From: Streptomyces sp. 378
GTDB lineage: Bacteria > Actinomycetota > Actinomycetes > Streptomycetales > Streptomycetaceae
Assembly (NCBI RefSeq): GCF_030124145.1
Contig: NZ_JASKMS010000002.1
Span: 448,289-512,288 of the forward strand
Reading direction: 5' to 3'
Length of the DNA stretch: 64,000 nucleotides
Shown here: one piece after another, positions 16,824-25,714 of the stretch
Numbering within the stretch: position 1 is the first letter of the stretch
Layout: each line of letters begins with the position of its first letter
Notes under the pieces: model-generated
Databases searched by the model: none
What the model was told of the DNA's origin: nothing
The model's input: only the letters and a program-made list of their open reading frames with translations
Translations under genes and position numbers: made by a program

Positions 16824-17330
16824 TCAGGACAAGCGCGCGGGTTTGAGCGGCAGGGCGGCCCAGATCACCTTGCCGCCGCTCGCCGTGTAGTCCACCTCGC
16901 ACACCCCGCCCGCCTCGCGGGTGATCTCCCGCACCAGGAGCAGTCCGCGCCCACCGGTCCGGGCGTGGTCCGTCTCCAGGGCGGTGGGCCGGTAGGGGTG
17001 GTTGTCCTCCACCGACAGCCGGAGCCACTCGGCACCGACGGCCAGCTCGACGGCGATCGTCGGGGACAGCACCGCCGCGTGCTTGACGGCGTTCGTCACC
17101 AGCTCCGAGACGATCAGCAGCAGCCCCTGGGCCAGATCGTCCGAGACCGGCACCCCCTGACGCAGCAGCAGGTCCCGTACGGCGTGCCGCGCCTGGGGGA
17201 CCGAGGCGTCGACCGCCGGCGCGGTGAACCTCCAGACCCCTTCGTAGGGCAGCGGATCCGCGGGCCCGGGGCCGAGGGGCGCCGCGCCGCCCTCTGGGCG
17301 AGGGCCGGACCCACGCCCGTCGTCGTCCAT
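16824..17330 (-). CDS. HATPase-domain (anti-sigma/RsbW-like) regulatory protein
   Basis: About 168 residues with a GHKL ATPase fold of the serine kinase/anti-sigma type abundant in Streptomyces. The N-box is in LLIVSELVTNAVKHA, the G1 region in VEDNHPYRPT and the G2 region in GGRGLLLVREI. An acidic, Gly/Pro-rich N-terminal 45 residues precede it. Start is uncertain: I take the ATG at 17330, with other in-frame starts up to 17423. No partner sigma factor or antagonist lies beside it. Role in partner switching is inferred from family only. Confidence 0.82.
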   Translation of the reverse strand: MDDDGRGSGPRPEGGAAPLGPGPADPLPYEGVWRFTAPAVDASVPQARHAVRDLLLRQGVPVSDDLAQGLLLIVSELVTNAVKHAAVLSPTIAVELAVGAEWLRLSVEDNHPYRPTALETDHARTGGRGLLLVREITREAGGVCEVDYTASGGKVIWAALPLKPARLS

Positions 17331-17513
17331 CGTCCGGTCGCCACCCTCGCGCTCGATTGTCGCCACACGTCGAGTGTTGGTAACGATGCGCCTCACACCC
17401 CGGGACTGAACAGAAGTCAGCAACTATCGAGCACTTCTGACCGTTGGCGTATGACACGGTCAGTTGTGGGACTGGTCCTGTCCCTGTTGTGCCGTCTCGG
17501 CGAACTATTCGGG

Positions 17514-17541
17514 TTGTACGGGTTTGGCATCCGGATAGCAT
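17514..17541 (+). promoter_or_regulatory. Promoter giving a leaderless crotonase mRNA
   Basis: TTGTAC (17514-17519), 16-bp spacer, TAGCAT (17536-17541). The expected start point falls on or next to the ATG at 17549, and no ribosome site precedes that ATG, so the transcript is probably leaderless. Confidence 0.55.
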
Positions 17542-17548
17542 CCGGCGC

Positions 17549-18304
17549 ATGGAGCCGCAGCTGGAGTACCGCGTGACCGACTCGGTCGCGACGGTCGTCA
17601 TCCGTCATCCCGAGAAGCGCAACGCCATGACGGCCGCGATGTGGCGCTCCCTGCCCACACTGCTGGAGGAACCCGCCGTCGATCCGGCCGTGCGGGCGCT
17701 GGTGCTGACCGGTGAGGGCGGGACGTTCTGCGCCGGGGCCGACATCTCGACGCTGCGGAGCTCGCCCGAGGAGGCACAAGGGCTGGCCGTGCGGGCCGAG
17801 GAGGCGCTGGCCGCGTTCCCGAAACCGACGCTGGCCGCGATCCGGGGTCACTGCGTGGGGGGCGGGGCGCAGTTGGCGGCGGCCTGTGATCTGCGGTTCG
17901 CCGAGGAAGGGGCGTCGTTCGGTGTGACGCCCGCGAAGCTCGGCATCGTGTACCCGGCGTCCTCCACCCGGCGGCTGGTGTCCCTGGTCGGGCCGGCCAC
18001 CGCCAAGTACCTGCTGTTCTCGGGGGAGCTGATCGACGCGCCGCGGGCCCTGCGGACCGGACTGGTGGACGAGGTGCTGCCCGAGGGCGAACTCGTCAAG
18101 CGCGTCGCCGAGTTCACCCGGATCCTGGTGGCGCGTTCGCAGCTGACGCAGGCGGCGGCCAAGGAGTTCGCGGACGGGCGTACCGACCGGGACGCGCACT
18201 GGGCGGGGCAGGCGAGCCGGAGCGGCGACACCGCGGAGGGCGTCGCCGCGTTCCTGGAGCGCCGGCCGCCGCGGTTCGGCTGGAGTGTGCCTACGTCAGG
18301 ATGA
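17549..18304 (+). CDS. Enoyl-CoA hydratase/isomerase-family protein lacking both catalytic Glu
   Basis: Crotonase fold, 251 residues. The oxyanion hole segments RNAM and CAGAD are intact. At the position of the first catalytic Glu of true hydratases (GGGxE) there is Gln108 (GGGAQLAAACD), and at the second (PE-GL-P) there is Ala129 (TPAKLGIVYP). So it is unlikely to hydrate enoyl-CoA and may be an isomerase, decarboxylase or thioesterase of the superfamily. ATG at 17549 appears leaderless. Its last 14 bases overlap the end of the convergent DJ-1-type gene. Confidence 0.88.
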   Translation: MEPQLEYRVTDSVATVVIRHPEKRNAMTAAMWRSLPTLLEEPAVDPAVRALVLTGEGGTFCAGADISTLRSSPEEAQGLAVRAEEALAAFPKPTLAAIRGHCVGGGAQLAAACDLRFAEEGASFGVTPAKLGIVYPASSTRRLVSLVGPATAKYLLFSGELIDAPRALRTGLVDEVLPEGELVKRVAEFTRILVARSQLTQAAAKEFADGRTDRDAHWAGQASRSGDTAEGVAAFLERRPPRFGWSVPTSG

Positions 18305-18926
18305 CACCGGAGTGTGTGCGGACCAGTTCGACCAGGTGCGCGGGGGCCTTTTCCGGCGATCCGGCGTCGTAGGGCGGCTGCGGGTCGTACTCGGTGGCGA
18401 GCTGGACGATCCGGGCGTGGTCGTCGCCCGCGATACGGCCGAGCAGGGTCAGTCCCATGTCGATGCCGGAGGAGACGCCGGCCCCCGTGACGTACTTGCC
18501 GTCGGTGACGACCCGCTCCCCCGTCGGCTCGGCGCCATGGCGCTTCAGTTCCTCCAGAGCCAGCCAGTGGGACGTGGCGCGGCGGCCCCGAAGGAGTCCG
18601 GCGGCGGCGAGCAGCAGGGAGCCGGTGCACACGGATGTCGTCCAGGTGCTGGTCTCGTCGGCGGCGCGCAGCCAGGTGAGCAGGGGGCCGTCCGCCGCCA
18701 GCGGGAGGGGGCCCGGGCCGCCGGGGACCACGATGATGTCGGGGCGGGGCACGTCGGCCAGCCCGCGGTCGGCGGTGAGCGCGAGGTTCCCCCCGTCGTT
18801 GCGCACGGGGCCGGGCTGCTCGGCGACGAAGACGGTCTCCGCGTCGGGGAGCCGGCCGAGCGTCTCGTAGGGGCCCACGGCGTCGAGGGCGGTGAAGCGG
18901 TCGTAGAGGACGATGGCGATCTGCAT
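18291..18926 (-). CDS. DJ-1/PfpI-family protein
   Basis: 211 residues, class I glutamine-amidotransferase-like fold. The nucleophile elbow Cys100 sits in TTSVCTGSLLLAAAGLL. The overall type matches isonitrile hydratase-like and AraC-amidotransferase domains but without a DNA-binding part. ATG at 18926 follows an AAGGAGA about 5 nt upstream. Its stop lies within the convergent crotonase gene. The next upstream gene encodes the same domain fused to AraC, so the two probably arose by duplication and may act together. Reaction unknown. Confidence 0.86.
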   Translation of the reverse strand: MQIAIVLYDRFTALDAVGPYETLGRLPDAETVFVAEQPGPVRNDGGNLALTADRGLADVPRPDIIVVPGGPGPLPLAADGPLLTWLRAADETSTWTTSVCTGSLLLAAAGLLRGRRATSHWLALEELKRHGAEPTGERVVTDGKYVTGAGVSSGIDMGLTLLGRIAGDDHARIVQLATEYDPQPPYDAGSPEKAPAHLVELVRTHSGVILT

Positions 18927-18959
18927 GAACGTCTCTCCTTCGGCTGATGTCGAGGTGGG

Positions 18960-19919
18960 TCAGGGTGTGGTGGCGGGGCGGAAGCGGCGGCGGTACTCGG
19001 CCGGAGGCGTTCCCAGGGTCCTGACGAAGGCCCGGCGCATCCCCTCGGGCGTGCCGTAGCCGCTGCCGCGGGCGATCTCCTCGATGCCGCCGGTGGTGTC
19101 CTCCAGGAGGCGCCGGGCGTGTTCGAGGCGGACGCGGTCCACGTAGCGGCCCGGTGTCATGCCGGTCTCGGCGCGGAAGGCGCGGGCGAAGTGGCGGGGC
19201 GAGAGGCGGGCCCGGGCGGCGAGGGTCTCGACGGAGAGGTCCGCGTCGGGGTGGTCACTGATCCACCGCTGAACCTCGCGCAGGGGTTCGCGCTGTGCGG
19301 TCTGGGCGGCGAGCTGGGCGCTGAACTGAGCCTGGTTCCCGGGGCGGCGCAGGAACACCACCAGGTGGCGGGCGATGGTGAGGGCGATGTCCCGGCCCAG
19401 GTCCTCCTCGACCAGGGCGAGGGCGAGGTCGATGCCCGCGGTGACACCGGCCGAGGTGGCGATGTTCCCGTCGCGCACGTAGACGGGGTCGGGGTCGATC
19501 TCGACGGCCGGGTGGGCGCGGGCGATCCGCTCGCAGTACGCCCAGTGGGTGGTGGCGCGGCGGCCGTCCAGGAGGCCGGCCTCGGCGAGCACGGCCGCGC
19601 CGGTGCACACCGACATCAGGCGCGCGGCACGCGGCCCGTGCTCGCGCACCCAGTCGACCAGACGCGGATCGGGCCGCAGGCCGCCCGTTCCACCGGGGAC
19701 CAGGAGGATGTCCGGGTCGGGCGAGGTGGCCAGGGACCCGTCGGGGACGAGGGTCAGGCCGCTGGTGGTCCGCACGGGCCCGCCGTCCACGGACGCCGTG
19801 CGGATCCGGTAGGCGCCCGGGGAGAGCAGCTCCGCTCCCGCGAAGACCTCCACGGGCCCGGTGACGTCGAGACTCTGCAGGCCGTCGAAGAGGACGACGA
19901 GAACCGTGCGCTGGGTCAT
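18960..19919 (-). CDS. GlxA-family transcriptional regulator (DJ-1 domain plus AraC HTH)
   Basis: 319 residues. An N-terminal DJ-1/PfpI domain (about 1-190) has Cys105 in LMSVCTGAAVLAEAGLL. A C-terminal AraC/XylS region (about 215-319) carries two helix-turn-helices, with TLAARARLSPRHFARAF and EEIARGSGYGTPEGMRRAF. Such proteins sense small nitrogen or carbonyl compounds. Starts at the ATG at 19919, directly upstream of the stand-alone DJ-1 gene (33-nt gap), which is a likely target. Divergent from the SCO6745-family gene across a 114-bp region holding a palindrome. Confidence 0.9.
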   Translation of the reverse strand: MTQRTVLVVLFDGLQSLDVTGPVEVFAGAELLSPGAYRIRTASVDGGPVRTTSGLTLVPDGSLATSPDPDILLVPGGTGGLRPDPRLVDWVREHGPRAARLMSVCTGAAVLAEAGLLDGRRATTHWAYCERIARAHPAVEIDPDPVYVRDGNIATSAGVTAGIDLALALVEEDLGRDIALTIARHLVVFLRRPGNQAQFSAQLAAQTAQREPLREVQRWISDHPDADLSVETLAARARLSPRHFARAFRAETGMTPGRYVDRVRLEHARRLLEDTTGGIEEIARGSGYGTPEGMRRAFVRTLGTPPAEYRRRFRPATTP

Positions 19920-20006
19920 GCCGTCGATTGTTCGCGGGGGCGAAGGGTGGCCGCAATGACGAGTGCCCCACCTTTCCTGCCATGCGAGATCGAGCCCTAG
20001 AGGACA

Positions 20007-20022
20007 TACCAAGCGGTTGGTA
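20007..20022. promoter_or_regulatory. Palindromic operator, TetR-like
   Basis: TACCAA-GCGG-TTGGTA, six-base arms with a four-base spacer, ending 11 bp before the ATG at 20034 in a divergent intergenic region. The TAACCT starting at 20021 could be a -10 for the rightward gene, so bound protein would block it. No TetR gene is adjacent. Confidence 0.5.
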
Positions 20023-20033
20023 ACCTGCCGGGC

Positions 20034-20909
20034 ATGACGACTGCCGCCCTGGAGCCGCGCGCCGGCCGACGCTGCCACAACATGCTCAACTCTCTGCACT
20101 CGACGCACTACTTCTCACCCGACCTCGGGCGCGAGCTGGGCGGCGTGGGGGTCGGCGATCCGCGGGCCGTGAACTTCGCCGTGCGGTCGGCCGCCCTCGG
20201 GCCGGTCGGGGCCGGAGCCGTGACGGCCGCCTTCTACAACTACAAGTACGAGCTCGTGGCCCGGCACGTGCCGGCGGTGTGGGAGACCGCCACACCCGGG
20301 CAGGTGCTGGCGGCACGCGCGCGTGCGGTCGACGCGACGCTGCGCCGCCTGCTCGGCGAGGAGGCCCTCGCATCGGCGGAGATGTCCGAGGCCGCGCGGC
20401 TCGCCCTGCGCGCCGCCGAGGCCTGCTCGCGCGAGGCACGGCCGCTGTACTCCGCGCACGCCGACCTGCCCCTCCCCGAAGAGCCGCACCTCGCCTACTG
20501 GCACGCGGCCACGCTGCTGCGCGAGCACCGGGGCGACGGGCACCTGGCCGTCCTGATGTCCGCGGGCCTGGACGGGCTGGAGGCGATGGTCACCCACACG
20601 GCGACGGGCAAGGGCATGACCCCGAAGTGGGTCTTCTCCACTCGGGGCTGGAGCCGGGAGGAGTGGGACGCGGCGACGGACCGGCTGCGGGAGCGCGGGC
20701 TGCTGGAGGCGTCCGGCGACCTCACCGAACAGGGTGTCGCCCTGCGCCGGGAGATCGAGCACGAGACGGACCGCCTGGACCGTGCGCCGTACGAGCACCT
20801 GGGCCCGGAGGGGGTGGCCCGGCTGACGGAGCTGAGCGCGACGTTCGCGCACGCGGCGCTCGTGGCGGGGGCGTTCCCGGCGGATCTGATCGGCAAGGGT
20901 GACGCATAG
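20034..20909 (+). CDS. SCO6745-family protein (SalK-like)
   Basis: 291 residues, belonging to the actinobacterial family annotated as SCO6745/helix-turn-helix. Recognisable features: RRCHNMLNSLHSTHYFSPD near the N-terminus, AAFYNYKYELVARHVPAVWE, and LAYWHAATLLREHRGDGH in the middle. The C-terminal half has a winged-helix look (TRGWSREEWDAATDRLRERGLL). Biochemical role not established. It lies behind a palindromic operator, is probably leaderless or has a very weak ribosome site, and stands alone. Confidence 0.85.
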   Translation: MTTAALEPRAGRRCHNMLNSLHSTHYFSPDLGRELGGVGVGDPRAVNFAVRSAALGPVGAGAVTAAFYNYKYELVARHVPAVWETATPGQVLAARARAVDATLRRLLGEEALASAEMSEAARLALRAAEACSREARPLYSAHADLPLPEEPHLAYWHAATLLREHRGDGHLAVLMSAGLDGLEAMVTHTATGKGMTPKWVFSTRGWSREEWDAATDRLRERGLLEASGDLTEQGVALRREIEHETDRLDRAPYEHLGPEGVARLTELSATFAHAALVAGAFPADLIGKGDA

Positions 20910-20975
20910 TGACGCGCCGGTGAGGTACCCGCTCTCCACCGGCCGCCACGGCCGGGAGTGAGAAAGGGGAATTCC

Positions 20976-21107
20976 GTGTTCCGTGCTATCGCAGACGTGC
21001 TGCGCCAGATCGGCGGGGCCATCGCCACCGTCGTGACGCTGCCCTTCCGGGCGCTCGCCCGGCTCTTCGGCGGAGCCTCGTCCTCCACCCGCAGCCGCAG
21101 GGCCTGA
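20976..21107 (+). CDS. 43-residue LPFR-motif small protein
   Basis: GTG at 20976 with AAGGGGA six bases upstream opens a 43-codon frame. The product has one amphipathic or membrane-active stretch (IGGAIATVVTLPFRALARLF) with the LPFR motif at residues 22-25 and a basic Ser/Arg tail (STRSRRA). The family is a known small-protein group in Streptomyces; no function is established. It sits between the SCO6745-family gene and tex. Confidence 0.8.
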   Translation: MFRAIADVLRQIGGAIATVVTLPFRALARLFGGASSSTRSRRA

Positions 21108-21206
21108 GCGGGACCCCGACCTGCCGGGTGCCGCCCTGATCCCCGGGTGTCCGTGCCACCTGCCACAATTGCCGCGCAACCTCAGCGGAGAAGGCGGTAC
21201 GGGATC

Positions 21207-23627
21207 GTGACGACACCCGGGTCCAACGGGTCCATCAGCGCAGTGTCCATCGAAGGCAGGATCGCCGAGGAACTCGGCGTACGGGAGCGGCAGGTCAGGG
21301 CCGCCGTGGAACTGCTCGACGGCGGTTCTACGGTGCCCTTCATCGCCCGCTACCGCAAGGAAGCGACCGAGATGCTCGACGATGCGCAGCTGCGCACCCT
21401 CGAGGAGCGGCTGCGCTATCTGCGGGAGCTGGAGGAGCGGCGGACGGCGATCCTGGAGTCGGTGCGCGAGCAGGGCAAGCTCACCGAGGAGCTTCAGGCG
21501 AGCATCCGGGGCGCCGAGACGAAGGCGCGCCTGGAGGACATCTACCTCCCGTACAAGCCCAAGCGGCGCACCAAGGCGCAGATCGCCCGCGAGGCGGGCC
21601 TCGAGCCGCTGGCGGACGGGCTGCTCGGCGATCCTTCCGTCGAGCCCCTCGCCGCGGCCGCCGCGTTCGTCGACGCCGACAAGGGCGTGGCCGATCCGCA
21701 GGCCGCCCTGGACGGCGCCCGGGCCATCCTCACCGAGCGGTTCTCGGAGGACGCCGACCTGATCGGCGAGCTGCGCGAGCGCATGTGGGTGCGCGGGCGG
21801 CTCGCCGCCAAGGTCCGGGAGGGCAAGGAGGAGGCGGGCGCGAAGTTCGCCGACTACTTCGACTGCGCCGAGCCGTTCACGGAGCTGCCCTCGCACCGGG
21901 TCCTCGCGATGCTGCGCGGCGAGAAGGAGGAGGTCCTCGACCTCGTCCTGGAGCCCGAGGAGGCCACGGACGGTCCCTCCTCGTACGAGGGGATCATCGC
22001 GCACAAGTTCGGGATCGCCGACCGGGGCCGCCCCGGCGACAAGTGGCTGAAGGACACGGTCCGCTGGGCCTGGCGCACTCGCGTCCTCGTCCATCTCGGC
22101 ATCGACCTGCGGCTGCGGCTGCGTACGGCCGCCGAGGACGAGGCGGTGCGGGTCTTCGCCGCGAACCTGCGCGACCTGCTGCTCGCCGCCCCGGCGGGCA
22201 CCCGCGCGACACTGGGCCTCGACCCCGGCTTCCGCACGGGTGTGAAGGTCGCCGTGGTCGACGCGACCGGCAAGGTCGTCGCCACGGACGTCATCCACCC
22301 GCACGTCCCGGCCAACCGGTGGGACGAGGCCATCGCCAAGCTGGCCCGGCTCGCGAAGGAGCACGCGGTCGAACTGATCGCGATCGGCAACGGCACCGCC
22401 TCCCGCGAGACCGACAAGCTCGCCGGTGAACTGATCGCCCAGCACCCGGAGCTGAACCTCACGAAGGTGATGGTGTCGGAAGCCGGCGCGTCCGTGTACT
22501 CGGCGTCCGCCTTCGCCTCGCAGGAGCTGCCCGACATGGACGTGTCGCTGCGCGGCGCCGTGTCGATCGCCCGCCGGCTCCAGGACCCGCTGGCCGAGCT
22601 GGTGAAGATCGACCCGAAGTCGATCGGCGTCGGCCAGTACCAGCACGACCTGTCCGAGGTGAAGCTGTCGCGTTCGCTGGACGCGGTGGTGGAGGACTGT
22701 GTGAACGGTGTGGGCGTGGACGTCAACACGGCCTCGGCGCCGCTGCTCGCCCGGGTCTCCGGCATCACCTCCGGACTCGCCGAGAACATCGTGGCGCACC
22801 GCGACCAGAACGGGCCGTTCAAGGCCCGCGGTGAGCTGAAGAAGGTGGCACGGCTCGGCCCGAAGGCGTACGAGCAGTGCGCGGGCTTCCTGCGGATCCG
22901 CGGCGGCGACGATCCGCTGGACGCGTCGAGCGTGCACCCGGAGGCGTATCCGGTGGTCCGGCGCATGGTGAAGACCGCCGGACAGGAGGTCGCCTCGCTC
23001 ATCGGCAACACCGGGGTGCTGCGCTCGCTGAAGCCTCACGACTTCGTGGACGAGATGTTCGGTCTGCCGACGGTCACCGACATTCTGAAGGAACTGGAGA
23101 AGCCCGGCCGCGACCCGCGGCCGGCCTTCAGGACCGCCGCCTTCAAGGACGGCGTGGAGAAGATCTCCGACCTGTCGTCCGGGATGGTCCTGGAGGGCGT
23201 CGTGACGAACGTCGCCGCGTTCGGGGCGTTCGTGGACATCGGTGTCCACCAGGACGGTCTGGTTCATGTGTCCGCGATGTCGAAGACGTTCGTGAAGGAC
23301 CCGCGCGACGTGGTCAAGCCCGGCGACATCGTGAAGGTGAAGGTCCTCGACGTCGACATCCCGCGCAAGCGGATCTCGCTGACACTGCGGCTGGACGACG
23401 AGGCGGCCTCCCGGCAGGACGCCGGTCCCGGCGAGCGCCGGCAGCGCGGCGGGCGTCCGCCGCAGCAGCGGCAGGGCGGTGGCCGTGGGGGCCAGGGCGG
23501 CGGTCGCGGTGGCCAGGGCGGCGGTCGCGGCGGTCAGCAGCGGCAGGCTCCGCCGCCGGCCAACAGCGCGATGGCCGACGCGTTGCGTCGGGCGGGTCTG
23601 GCCGATCCGAAGAACGGGCGCCGCTGA
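21207..23627 (+). CDS. tex: Tex-family RNA-binding protein with C-terminal RGG repeats
   Basis: About 806 residues. Tex proteins bind nucleic acid and act in transcription. The N-terminal Tex domain ([21 protein letters not shown]) is followed by a YqgF/RNase H-like domain ([17 protein letters not shown]), helix-hairpin-helix motifs ([17 protein letters not shown]) and an S1 domain at about 655-725 ([17 protein letters not shown]). The last 50 residues include Gly-Arg-Gln repeats of RGG-box type (about 752-782), longer than in typical Tex. I chose the GTG at 21207; an in-frame start 60 bases upstream and a GTG further downstream are possible. Monocistronic. Confidence 0.94.
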   Translation: MTTPGSNGSISAVSIEGRIAEELGVRERQVRAAVELLDGGSTVPFIARYRKEATEMLDDAQLRTLEERLRYLRELEERRTAILESVREQGKLTEELQASIRGAETKARLEDIYLPYKPKRRTKAQIAREAGLEPLADGLLGDPSVEPLAAAAAFVDADKGVADPQAALDGARAILTERFSEDADLIGELRERMWVRGRLAAKVREGKEEAGAKFADYFDCAEPFTELPSHRVLAMLRGEKEEVLDLVLEPEEATDGPSSYEGIIAHKFGIADRGRPGDKWLKDTVRWAWRTRVLVHLGIDLRLRLRTAAEDEAVRVFAANLRDLLLAAPAGTRATLGLDPGFRTGVKVAVVDATGKVVATDVIHPHVPANRWDEAIAKLARLAKEHAVELIAIGNGTASRETDKLAGELIAQHPELNLTKVMVSEAGASVYSASAFASQELPDMDVSLRGAVSIARRLQDPLAELVKIDPKSIGVGQYQHDLSEVKLSRSLDAVVEDCVNGVGVDVNTASAPLLARVSGITSGLAENIVAHRDQNGPFKARGELKKVARLGPKAYEQCAGFLRIRGGDDPLDASSVHPEAYPVVRRMVKTAGQEVASLIGNTGVLRSLKPHDFVDEMFGLPTVTDILKELEKPGRDPRPAFRTAAFKDGVEKISDLSSGMVLEGVVTNVAAFGAFVDIGVHQDGLVHVSAMSKTFVKDPRDVVKPGDIVKVKVLDVDIPRKRISLTLRLDDEAASRQDAGPGERRQRGGRPPQQRQGGGRGGQGGGRGGQGGGRGGQQRQAPPPANSAMADALRRAGLADPKNGRR

Positions 23628-24045
23628 CGGCTGCGGAGGGGCGGCCGGGGGGAGGTGCCGGTCCGTCCTCGCCGGGCGCGCCCGCGCGACGGTAGCCGCA
23701 CGCCCCGCACCCCTGGCAGGGGAGTTCGACGTCCCGGCGCTCCCCTGCCGGTGCCTGGAGTGAGGGCATGGCCGCCGTCGTCCGGCACGGGCGCCACCGG
23801 ACGCCCGGCGAGCGGGACTTCCTGATGGCCTGGATGTCGGGTGCGGGACCTGACCGTGGGCCGTCACGGCAGACGTGCACGCATCCGGTCCGCCCCCGTG
23901 CCGGGCCCCGGCGAACAGCCGCCCGCGCCCGGCGAGGGCGAACCCGCGTGCCGACGCGTCCGCTGCTCCTCCCGCGATGTCCACAGCGACCCGGAGTGCG
24001 ACGAGGACGGGTCCGTCCGCGACCGGCCGGGCGCCTGACAGTCTG
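23628..24045. other. 418-bp gap between tex and the ABC-F gene
   Basis: Holds a 9-bp perfect inverted repeat (23716-23724 and 23740-23748, arms GCAGGGGAG/CTCCCCTGC, 15-nt loop), which may end the tex transcript. It also holds one short open frame with coding-like base use (see 23841-24038). No other gene recognised. Confidence 0.5.
23841..24038 (+). CDS. Possible small hypothetical protein, 65 residues
   Basis: GTG at 23841 opens a frame with a stop at 24036-24038 and third-position G/C typical of Streptomyces genes. The product is Arg/Pro-rich with three Cys in the C-terminal third (ACRRVRCSS, DPECDEDG). No clear ribosome site. It ends 8 nt before the stop of the convergent ABC-F gene. I do not recognise it and it may be spurious. 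Confidence 0.3.
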   Translation: MRDLTVGRHGRRARIRSAPVPGPGEQPPAPGEGEPACRRVRCSSRDVHSDPECDEDGSVRDRPGA

Positions 24046-25686
24046 TCAGCGCTCGGTCACCTTGCCGTCCGCCACCTCCAGGCGGCGGGTGACGTGCACG
24101 GCGTCCAGCATGCGGCGGTCGTGGGTGACCAGCAGGAGGGTGCCCTCATAGGCATCGAGGGCGGACTCCAGCTGCTCGATGGCCGGCAGGTCGAGGTGAT
24201 TGGTCGGCTCGTCGAGGACGAGGAGATTGACGCCCCGGCCCTGGAGCAGCGCCAGGGCGGCCCGGGTGCGCTCGCCCGGGGAGAGGCTTCCCGCGGGCCG
24301 CAGGACGTGGTCCCTCTTGAGACCGAACTTGGCCAGCAGCGTGCGGATCTCGACCGGTTCGGTGTCCGGGACGGCCGCGCGGAAGGCGTCGAGCAGGGCC
24401 TCCTCACCGTGGAACAGCTTGCGGGCCTGGTCGACCTCGCCGAGCAGGACGCCCGAACCGAGCGCGGCGTGCCCGGCGTCCAGCGGGACCCGGCCGAGGA
24501 GGGCGGCGAGCAGCGTGGACTTGCCGGCGCCGTTCGCGCCCGTCACCGCCACCCGGTCCGCCCAGTCGATCTGCAGGGAGACGGGGCCGAGGACGAAACC
24601 GCCGCGGCGCACCTCGGCGTCCCGCAGGGTCGCGACGACAGCGCCCGAGCGCGGGGCCGACGCGATCTCCATGCGCAGCTCCCACTCCTTGCGGGGCTCC
24701 TCGACGACCTCCAGACGCTCGATCATGCGCTGGGTCTGGCGGGCCTTCGCGGCCTGCTTCTCGCTGGCCTCGCTGCGGAACTTGCGGCCGATCTTGTCGT
24801 TGTCGTTGCCCGCCTTGCGGCGCGCGTTCTTCACGCCCTTGTCCATCCAGGAACGCTGCGTCTGGGCGCGGTCCTGGAGGGCCGTCTTCTTGTCCGCGTA
24901 CTCCTCGAACTCGTCGCGGGCGTGCCGGCGGGCGACCTCCCGCTCCTCCAGATAGGCCTCGTAGCCACCGCCGAAGAGATTGATCTGCTGCTGGGCGAGG
25001 TCGAGTTCAAGGACCTTGGTGACGGTTCGGGCGAGGAACTCGCGGTCGTGGCTGACGACCACGGTCCCGGCGCGCAGGCCGCCGACGAAGCGTTCCAGGC
25101 GCTCCAGGCCGTCCAGGTCCAGGTCGTTGGTCGGCTCGTCGAGGAGGAAGACGTCGTAGCGGGACAGCAGCAGGGAGGCGAGACCGGCGCGGGCGGCCTG
25201 ACCGCCGGACAGGGACGTCATCGGCTGCTCCAGGTCGACCGCGAGACCGAGGGAGTCGGCGACCTCTTCGGCGCGTTCGTCGAGGTCGGCGCCGCCCAGG
25301 CCGAGCCAGCGCTCCAGGCTCGTGGCGTAGGCGTCGTCGGCGCCGGGTGCCCCGTCGACCAGGGCCTGGGTCGCCTCGTCCATGGCCCGCTGGGCCTCGG
25401 CGACACCGGTGCGGCGGGCGAGGAAGGCCCGTACGGTCTCGCCCGGCCGGCGGTCGGGCTCCTGCGGGAGGTGTCCGACGGTGGCCGTCGGCGGGGACAG
25501 GCGCAGATCGCCCTGCTCGGGTGCGGTGAGTCCGGCGAGCATCCTGAGCAGCGTGGACTTGCCCGCGCCGTTGGCCCCGACCAGGCCGATCACATCGCCG
25601 GGCGCGACGACGAGGTCGAGGCCGGTGAACAGGGAGCGGTCGCCGTGGCCGGCGGCGAGGTTCTTGGCGACGAGAGTGGCAGTCAT
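24046..25686 (-). CDS. ABC-F family ATPase (first of two)
   Basis: 546 residues, two ATPase domains and no membrane segment, so a ribosome-associated ABC-F protein rather than a transporter. Walker A GANGAGKST occurs twice (about 37-45 and 385-393). Signatures are SLSGGQAAR and SLSPGERTR; Walker B motifs LLDEPTNDLD and VLDEPTNHLD. The inter-domain linker is a long charged coiled coil (KKTALQDRAQTQRSWMDKG, EASEKQAAKARQTQRM). Second-site signature is LSPGE, a variant seen in this family. May be a translation factor or contribute to antibiotic protection. ATG at 25686; monocistronic. It differs strongly from the second ABC-F at 46116. Confidence 0.92.
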   Translation of the reverse strand: MTATLVAKNLAAGHGDRSLFTGLDLVVAPGDVIGLVGANGAGKSTLLRMLAGLTAPEQGDLRLSPPTATVGHLPQEPDRRPGETVRAFLARRTGVAEAQRAMDEATQALVDGAPGADDAYATSLERWLGLGGADLDERAEEVADSLGLAVDLEQPMTSLSGGQAARAGLASLLLSRYDVFLLDEPTNDLDLDGLERLERFVGGLRAGTVVVSHDREFLARTVTKVLELDLAQQQINLFGGGYEAYLEEREVARRHARDEFEEYADKKTALQDRAQTQRSWMDKGVKNARRKAGNDNDKIGRKFRSEASEKQAAKARQTQRMIERLEVVEEPRKEWELRMEIASAPRSGAVVATLRDAEVRRGGFVLGPVSLQIDWADRVAVTGANGAGKSTLLAALLGRVPLDAGHAALGSGVLLGEVDQARKLFHGEEALLDAFRAAVPDTEPVEIRTLLAKFGLKRDHVLRPAGSLSPGERTRAALALLQGRGVNLLVLDEPTNHLDLPAIEQLESALDAYEGTLLLVTHDRRMLDAVHVTRRLEVADGKVTER

Positions 25687-25714
25687 CAGAGCGCCGATCC
25701 TAACGGCCGGGCGC

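Noticed and set aside
23314..23880. Leftward frame with CQGCGACG as a possible zinc-ribbon protein
   Set aside because: Overlaps the Tex C-terminus in antisense, has no convincing start, and the Cys stretch sits in a GC-rich inverted repeat.
20115..23984. 1289-residue leftward open frame across tex
   Set aside because: Fully antisense to Tex and the SCO6745-family gene, both with clear domains. Long stop-free antisense frames are common at this GC content.
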